From Rickettsiales bacterium (lineage in GTDB: Bacteria; Pseudomonadota; Alphaproteobacteria; Rickettsiales; UBA1997), in the NCBI GenBank assembly GCA_009693885.1, contig SHWK01000061.1:1-6147 (forward strand): a stretch of DNA of 6,147 bases, read 5' to 3'. Shown piece by piece: positions 1-3,788 of the stretch. The notes beneath the pieces are model-generated. The model was given only the letters and a program-made list of their open reading frames with translations, was not told the origin of the DNA and made no database searches. The translations under genes and the position numbers were made by a program. Position 1 is the first letter of the stretch, and every line of letters starts with the position of its first letter.

Positions 1-500
1 ATCCAGGGCGCTCCTAGTATAATGTTACTCGATGTAATAAACGCAGCTAAAATTTCCTCACCATATTTTGTGCAATGCTCTTGGTTCAAACCACAATGAA
101 CTAGAGAATGTAAAATACGACTTATTGCGGGCTGGGAGGCCTCCCCTAATCTCTTTGTCGCAAAATCTAATATTTGCTTAGAGTTTAATGTAATATTATA
201 AAGGGCACTTATTTGACATAAATTATCAATCGCCAAAGAGGTATTTTCAGAAGATGATTTATCTAAAGACGAGGCCACTAAATCAACAGCATGCCGCATC
301 CCTCTTTGCTGAGTTAGGCTTCCTCTGTTTACCAGATCAACATCAAAATTAATAATTTCTTTAGATAGTGCAATACAATCAATATCTGTGGAATCTTTTT
401 TTCTTAAATCATTAAGAAAACTATCTAATGGAGTTAATTTGATAACAGCAGGGGCAGCGGCAGGGGTGGCGACTTTTCTTGACCAAGAAGATTTTGACAT
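1..500 (-). CDS. Hypothetical protein, N-terminal part (C-terminus beyond left edge)
   Basis: I do not recognise this gene. An uninterrupted frame starts at the ATG whose complement is at 498-500 and runs 166 codons off the left edge, so the stop codon is outside the window. The N-terminus is polar and basic (MSKSSWSRKV), followed by a short Ala/Pro stretch (residues 11-18) and then a soluble, mostly helical-looking sequence with no signal peptide or membrane segment. Residues about 86-160 look like paired helices with Leu/Ile/Ala spacing, e.g. 'ISRILHSLVHCGL' at 126-138. This vaguely recalls helical-repeat RNA-binding families (OPR/FASTK-like), but that is only an impression. Four Cys (42, 95, 136, 143) form no metal motif. 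No Shine-Dalgarno precedes the start, so translation initiation is unverified. It is transcribed divergently from the LRR gene and could be a host-interaction or lineage-specific protein. The long open frame in AT-rich DNA, where stops are frequent, supports real coding. Confidence 0.68.
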   Translation of the reverse strand, partial: MSKSSWSRKVATPAAAPAVIKLTPLDSFLNDLRKKDSTDIDCIALSKEIINFDVDLVNRGSLTQQRGMRHAVDLVASSLDKSSSENTSLAIDNLCQISALYNITLNSKQILDFATKRLGEASQPAISRILHSLVHCGLNQEHCTKYGEEILAAFITSSNIILGAPW

Positions 501-689
501 ATATTTCAGTTTTAGTTTAAAAAAAGTATTGCTCACTAAAGAGATTTTCTTTTAAAATGTATAGTATTATTTGCTTTTTTGTTACTTGTACTTAGAAGAG
601 TGTAGTGCAAAGCAACATAATTTATATAGCAAATTGAGTGAGATATGATTAGCTCCCTCGCAAATTATTTAATCTATTAAAATTTACAA
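501..689. other. Divergent intergenic region, AT-rich
   Basis: This 189-bp gap separates two divergent genes and must hold both promoters if each is transcribed independently. It is very AT-rich, with poly-A/T tracts. I see one reasonable rightward promoter (listed separately). For the leftward gene there are -10-like hexamers (TAATAC and TATACA on the minus strand, around 559-570) but no matching -35. No tRNA, terminator hairpin or DnaA-box consensus was seen. Confidence 0.6.
621..649 (+). promoter_or_regulatory. Candidate sigma-70 promoter for the LRR gene
   Basis: A TATGAT -10 hexamer lies at 644-649 and a weak -35, TTTATA, at 621-626, with a 17-base spacer. Transcription would start near 656, giving a leader of about 30-35 bases before the ATG at 690. 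The -35 matches consensus at only four of six positions, and AT-rich DNA gives many chance matches, so this is tentative. Confidence 0.33.
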
Positions 690-1490
690 ATGCCAATTTC
701 GGAAGAAATACTTACTCAAATTAGTGAAAATCATCCAACTTTAAAAACACTAAATTTAGTCTCGCAGAACATTACAGATGAAGAATTGTTGTCATTAATT
801 AGTGCCTTAGAAACCAACAACTCAGTATCTTTGCTAAATCTCGGCCACAATAATTTTAGCATCCGAGGAGTACAATCTTTGGCAGGCTTTTTGGCAAATA
901 ATCAATCGATAAAAAATTTCAATATTCGCGGTAATAATATTGGCGATGAAGGGGTGGCAGGCTTATCTGCGGCATTGCAACAAAACTCAACATTAGAATC
1001 TTTGACTATTTCTCACAATGGAATCACGGATGACGGGGTTGCTGCATTGATGTCAATGTTAGTAACAAATCAAGCGATAACAAATTTAAATTTAGCGCAT
1101 AATAAAATCGGGGATAATGGCGCTGATTTATTAGGAAAAATGCTGCAAACAAATACAACAATTACAGATTTAAATATTGTGAATAATGGTTTAAGTCTTA
1201 AAGGCATGTCTAGATTCGTGGAGTTATTGCAAAGCAATAAAACTCTAACCAATTTAGATTTTGTACAAAATCCTATTAGCGAAGAAATGTCGGCAATGAT
1301 AAAAGAAATTACAGCGAGAAATAAAGCGCTGCGTGATACAGTAGCGGAGTTGCAAGATGATGAACTGGGATCGGGTGCTGCGCCCGCAGCTAATGATAAT
1401 GTGTTGCTAGCCCCTGGGGCATCTGCAAATCCACAAGAGGCGCTTCAATTATCGGGGACCCAACAACAAGTTGCGCAAATTTTGCATTGA
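690..1490 (+). CDS. Leucine-rich-repeat protein, ribonuclease-inhibitor type
   Basis: This 266-residue protein is built almost entirely of seven leucine-rich repeats, each exactly 28 residues after the first: about 15-43, 44-71, 72-99, 100-127, 128-155, 156-183 and 184-211. The pattern is 'L..L.L..N.I.d.G...L...L..N', the 28-residue ribonuclease-inhibitor/NLR class, which forms a curved protein-binding solenoid. The last repeat is degenerate (Pro 195, no Gly in the helix turn) and probably acts as a cap. Residues 212-266 are a charged then Ala/Gly/Pro/Gln-rich tail, probably disordered. There is no signal peptide, membrane segment or enzymatic domain, so the role is binding a partner. In bacteria this repeat type is common in host-associated species, where such proteins may be secreted effectors, but no secretion signal is visible. 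The start is the first ATG in frame and matches where the repeats begin; no Shine-Dalgarno is evident. The gene is convergent with dnaA, 25 bp away, with no clear terminator between them. Confidence 0.88.
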   Translation: MPISEEILTQISENHPTLKTLNLVSQNITDEELLSLISALETNNSVSLLNLGHNNFSIRGVQSLAGFLANNQSIKNFNIRGNNIGDEGVAGLSAALQQNSTLESLTISHNGITDDGVAALMSMLVTNQAITNLNLAHNKIGDNGADLLGKMLQTNTTITDLNIVNNGLSLKGMSRFVELLQSNKTLTNLDFVQNPISEEMSAMIKEITARNKALRDTVAELQDDELGSGAAPAANDNVLLAPGASANPQEALQLSGTQQQVAQILH

Positions 1491-1515
1491 TATTATCAGC
1501 GCCGCTATTTGTATA

Positions 1516-2934
1516 TTAACGAATCGCGTCTTCTAATCCCTTGATTTCTCGGGCAAAAACTACATCTTTTTCAATATTTTTTTGCACAGATTTAATCGCA
1601 TAAATCACTGTTGCGTGGTTTTTATTGCCGAGTTCGCGACCAATTTGTGGAAGGCTTGCTGCGGTAAGTGATTTTGCCAGATACATCGCAATTTGGCGTG
1701 GGCGAGCAATGGCGCGAGATCTTGTGTTAGCAAGAAGATTAGCAACTTTTATTTCATAGTGAGCCGCAACTGCTTTTTGGATTTTCTCGATTGAAATGCC
1801 TGCTGCAGCGCTGGTTTTGCTATATTCGGCAGCAATTAAACGCGCGCCGTCAAGAGTGATTTCTTCGTTAGCAAGAAACTTGTTAGCTAATAATTTGCGC
1901 AATGCGCCATCTAAATCGCGCACTGAAGAGTTGATTTTGCTCGCGAGTAATTCGAGGATTTTTTCATCAATTTCTTCGCCGCTTAAAGCTGTTTTTTTCT
2001 GTAAAATTTCTAGGCGATCAGCAAAATCTGGGTTTTTAAAGTTGAGCACCATTCCACCAGAAATGCGTGATTTTAATTTTTCATCAATTGCCTCAAGATC
2101 AGATGGAGAGCGGTCGCAGACCAGAACAACTTGTTTGCCGTTTTCTACCAAACTGTTGAAAGTGTGCATGAATTCTTCTTGCGTGCCAGTTTTGCCAGCG
2201 ATGAATTGTACATCATCAATAATCAATACATCGATTGAGCGGAATCTTTGTTTAAAATCCATTGTAGCATTGCTGCGCACCGATTGCACAAAGTGATACA
2301 TGAATTTTTCTGCTGATAAATATACAACTTTTTTTGATTTATTTTCATCTTTGATTTGCCAAGCGATTGCTTGCGCTAAGTGGGTTTTGCCCATGCCGAT
2401 TCCGCCGTGAATAAAAAGTGGAATTGCGCTATCAAACATGTTAGTTTGTGTGCCTTTAGAGCCCGCGGCTATTCGTGCCATAGCAACTGCAAGCTTGTTA
2501 TATTTGCCGCTAACAAAATTGGCGAAGGTGTATTTTGGATTTAATTCTGAGCCAAAAGCAAAAACATTATCATGTTTAGAAAGATTGATAATTTGTGCAT
2601 TTTGTGTTGGCGCAATCGTGGTTAAAACCGCTTCTTTGTTGATTGCAATGATACTCACTTTTTTGATTTGCGGATCAATTGTAGTGGCAATTTTTTGCAA
2701 ATTGTAAGCCAGTTTTTTATTTTCGATGAATTCACGAATAATCCAATCGCGGACAAATTTTGATTGTGCGGCAAAGATTATTTCATTGGTGCTATGTGAA
2801 AAAATTGAAAGCTCTGCTAACCATTTTGCAGTGATTTCTTCGCCCAAAAATTGATTGCAGGCATTAAGAAAATCGTTGAGAAATGTGGTTTTGAGGCCAT
2901 CTTCTTTTTCACAAATTGCGAGATTTAACATCAT
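1516..2934 (-). CDS. dnaA: Chromosomal replication initiator protein DnaA
   Basis: DnaA is the AAA+ ATPase that binds DnaA boxes at oriC, melts the origin and helps load DnaB helicase. The 472 residues show the family architecture. Domain I is about 12-80, a helical interaction domain with 'AKWLAELSI' and 'FVRDWIIREF'. A short variable linker covers about 81-132. The AAA+ domain begins at 'NPKYTFANFVSGKYNKLA' (132-149). Walker A is GGIGMGKTH (177-185) and Walker B is VLIIDDVQF (236-244). The likely arginine finger is in LKSRIS (R290), and sensor 2 is in VRDLDGAL (R339). Domain IV (about 372-472) carries the helix-turn-helix, with 'ARPRQIAMYLAKSLT' and 'LPQIGRELGNKNHATVIYA'. The signature differs from the E. 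coli type (GNKNHATV for GGRDHTTV). The gene opens with tandem ATGs. The first follows the rhodanese stop without a gap and has a GGAGG 6 bases upstream; the second lies 9 bases from it. Length is normal and no frame damage is seen. No DnaA-box consensus was found in the upstream region. Confidence 0.98.
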   Translation of the reverse strand: MMLNLAICEKEDGLKTTFLNDFLNACNQFLGEEITAKWLAELSIFSHSTNEIIFAAQSKFVRDWIIREFIENKKLAYNLQKIATTIDPQIKKVSIIAINKEAVLTTIAPTQNAQIINLSKHDNVFAFGSELNPKYTFANFVSGKYNKLAVAMARIAAGSKGTQTNMFDSAIPLFIHGGIGMGKTHLAQAIAWQIKDENKSKKVVYLSAEKFMYHFVQSVRSNATMDFKQRFRSIDVLIIDDVQFIAGKTGTQEEFMHTFNSLVENGKQVVLVCDRSPSDLEAIDEKLKSRISGGMVLNFKNPDFADRLEILQKKTALSGEEIDEKILELLASKINSSVRDLDGALRKLLANKFLANEEITLDGARLIAAEYSKTSAAAGISIEKIQKAVAAHYEIKVANLLANTRSRAIARPRQIAMYLAKSLTAASLPQIGRELGNKNHATVIYAIKSVQKNIEKDVVFAREIKGLEDAIR

Positions 2935-3363
2935 TTATTGCCTCCAAGGTAAATTGCTGGATTTCCAGCCGTTAATATTGCCCTTATGGCCTAAATTATC
3001 GGTATCGCCTTCAAAGCCGCCGATAATATTAAAACAGTTTTTATATCCAAGTTGCATCATGTGCAAAGCGGCCTGTTGTGATCTGCCGCCACTAAGGCAT
3101 ATAAAAAATAATTGTGCTTCGTGACGATTATCGCCAAATTTTTCTTGTAAATTTTTTTCAAGTTTAGCGGTAAAATCTGGGTTTAAATTCATTGTTGGAA
3201 AGTTTTTCCATGGCAATAAAATCAAACCAGAACTGGTTTCGCTAAGATCAGGAACGCCAACAAAAGTGAATTCTGCATCAGTGCGCACATCAATTAAAGC
3301 TGTGTTGTTTGCATTTTTAAGCTTCAAAAAAGCGTCGTTGGCAGAGATTTGTTGTATCGGCAT
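2935..3363 (-). CDS. Single-domain rhodanese-like sulfurtransferase
   Basis: A 142-residue cytoplasmic rhodanese-fold protein. Visible marks are the N-terminal 'ISANDAFLKL' helix, the 'ALIDVRTDAEF' strand with D25-V26-R27, the active-site loop CLSGGRS with Cys89 as the persulfide-carrying residue, and the C-terminal block GFEGDTDNLGHKG...NGWK...LPWRQ. That tail is characteristic of a conserved alphaproteobacterial rhodanese subgroup. Rhodaneses pass sulfane sulfur from a donor to a thiophilic acceptor; the actual substrate here cannot be told. Leu follows the Cys where Arg is common, so loop chemistry may differ, but the C-x-S-G-x-R frame is intact. I chose the ATG at 3363. An upstream in-frame TTG at 3399 would add 12 residues before the fold, and it overlaps the proposed -10 element. 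No good Shine-Dalgarno precedes the ATG. The stop abuts the dnaA start, so the pair is almost certainly one operon. A link to sulfur supply or redox control of replication is only a guess. Confidence 0.9.
   Translation of the reverse strand: MPIQQISANDAFLKLKNANNTALIDVRTDAEFTFVGVPDLSETSSGLILLPWKNFPTMNLNPDFTAKLEKNLQEKFGDNRHEAQLFFICLSGGRSQQAALHMMQLGYKNCFNIIGGFEGDTDNLGHKGNINGWKSSNLPWRQ
2941..2945 (-). promoter_or_regulatory. Shine-Dalgarno of dnaA, inside the rhodanese gene
   Basis: GGAGG on the minus strand, 6 bases before the first dnaA ATG (9 before the second). It sits in the Trp-Arg codons at the end of the rhodanese gene, whose TAA directly abuts the dnaA ATG. This is the layout of translational coupling or reinitiation. 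Confidence 0.75.
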
Positions 3364-3398
3364 AATATTTAATAAACTAACTAAAAAATCTGACCCCA

Positions 3399-3427
3399 AT
3401 TATCATTATTTATCCTCGCGCAGTAAA
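3399..3427 (-). promoter_or_regulatory. Candidate promoter for rhodanese-dnaA
   Basis: On the minus strand, TTTACT (complement of 3422-3427) and GATAAT (complement of 3399-3404) are separated by 17 bases. Transcription would begin near 3392, about 30 bases before the chosen ATG. The -10 matches consensus at five of six positions. It lies downstream of the structured block at 3451-3590, so that block would not be in this transcript. Confidence 0.38.
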
Positions 3428-3465
3428 GGTAAAAATTTCAACAAAAGGTAAATAAATTTCTTGAC
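3425..3465. repeat. Imperfect tandem direct repeat
   Basis: Two adjacent near-copies: 3425-3442 (AAAGGTAAAAATTTCAAC) and 3444-3465, which has the same order of blocks (AAAGGTAAA, AATTTC, then GAC) with a few extra bases. The second copy overlaps the left arm of the inverted repeat that bounds the structured block. It could be a protein-binding site upstream of the proposed -35 or a simple AT-rich duplication. Confidence 0.4.
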
Positions 3466-3590
3466 AGTAAGGCGAGTTAAACAGAGAGGAGTTGCGAAAG
3501 TAAGGAGCCTTGAAAATAAAGGCTGTAAGTCACACTTATCTGCCTTGTCACTAGGGGGGTGGGCAACGCAATTTATGCAAGAAATTAATT
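3451..3590. other. Unassigned structured block bounded by inverted repeats
   Basis: A perfect 9-bp inverted repeat, AATTTCTTG (3455-3463) and CAAGAAATT (3578-3586), extends by three more pairs past one mismatch on each side. The interior (3463-3577) has 53 G/C in 115 bases, about 46%, clearly richer than its surroundings. Inside, two hairpins can form: AGCCTT/AAGGCT (3506-3511 with 3519-3524, 7-base loop) and TAAGT/ACTTA (3526-3530 with 3534-3538, 3-base loop). GACA plus AGGC (3463-3466, 3470-3473) can pair with GCCTTGTC (3542-3549). GTTGC (3491-3495) can pair with GCAAC (3563-3567), which would make a pseudoknot. It does not match the tmRNA, SRP RNA, RNase P or E. coli-type 6S features I know. 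It could be a small RNA on either strand, a 3' element of ccoS, or a small mobile repeat with terminal inverted repeats. Confidence 0.42.
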
Positions 3591-3788
3591 ATTTTTTTTA
3601 TCTTTTTGAGGTACGGATTTTTGTTGATCTTCTGAAGGTCTATGTGGTCTATCTTCATCGAATAAAATACGATTGGCGGCACCGTCAAGATCTTCATATT
3701 GCTTGTTGCGCAAGTTCCACAGAAAAGCTGCTAACCCAACTAAACCTAGAGCCAAAGTAATTGGGATCAAAAAAAGTAATACGCTCAT
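3585..3788 (-). CDS. ccoS: cbb3-type cytochrome oxidase assembly protein CcoS
   Basis: A 67-residue membrane protein with one N-terminal transmembrane helix (about residues 3-24, 'LLFLIPITLALGLVGLAAFLW') and a short cytoplasmic tail. The tail contains the family signature DLDGAANRILFDED (34-47), which together with the length and neighbour makes the identification firm. CcoS is required for cofactor insertion or maturation of the cbb3-type haem-copper oxidase; its exact step is not well defined. The tail after residue 50 is very polar and ends in a Lys/Asn-rich KDKKNN. The ATG overlaps the ccoI stop as ATGA, so the two are translationally coupled. The stop codon lies within the right arm of the inverted repeat bounding the adjacent structured block. 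No rho-independent terminator was found after it. Confidence 0.95.
   Translation of the reverse strand: MSVLLFLIPITLALGLVGLAAFLWNLRNKQYEDLDGAANRILFDEDRPHRPSEDQQKSVPQKDKKNN

Noticed and set aside
1491..1515. Bidirectional terminator between the LRR gene and dnaA
   Set aside because: The 25-bp gap contains only AGCGCCGCT, a three-pair stem at best, with no T-run.
1796..2296. Plus-strand open frame of 166 codons
   Set aside because: It is wholly antisense to the conserved AAA+ and linker to domain IV regions of dnaA. The Ser/Arg-rich composition is typical of an antisense reading.
3364..3399. TTG start adding 12 residues to the rhodanese
   Set aside because: The ATG at 3363 starts right where the fold begins, and the proposed -10 element overlaps the TTG codon.
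3451..3590. tmRNA, SRP RNA, RNase P RNA or 6S RNA
   Set aside because: The conserved cores I know (SRP GGAAG..AGC loop, RNase P GAGGAAAGTC, tmRNA acceptor and T-loop, E. coli-type 6S strands) are not present on either strand by eye. A divergent 6S cannot be fully excluded without a covariance search.
3592..3599. Run of eight T on the plus strand after the inverted repeat, like a rho-independent terminator
   Set aside because: It is the complement of the Lys codons at the end of ccoS. No plus-strand gene precedes it, so it is listed only as context for the structured block.
3461..3760. Plus-strand open frame of 99 codons
   Set aside because: It starts with TTG, and more than half is antisense to ccoS, whose identity is certain. 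There is no ribosome binding site or recognisable family.
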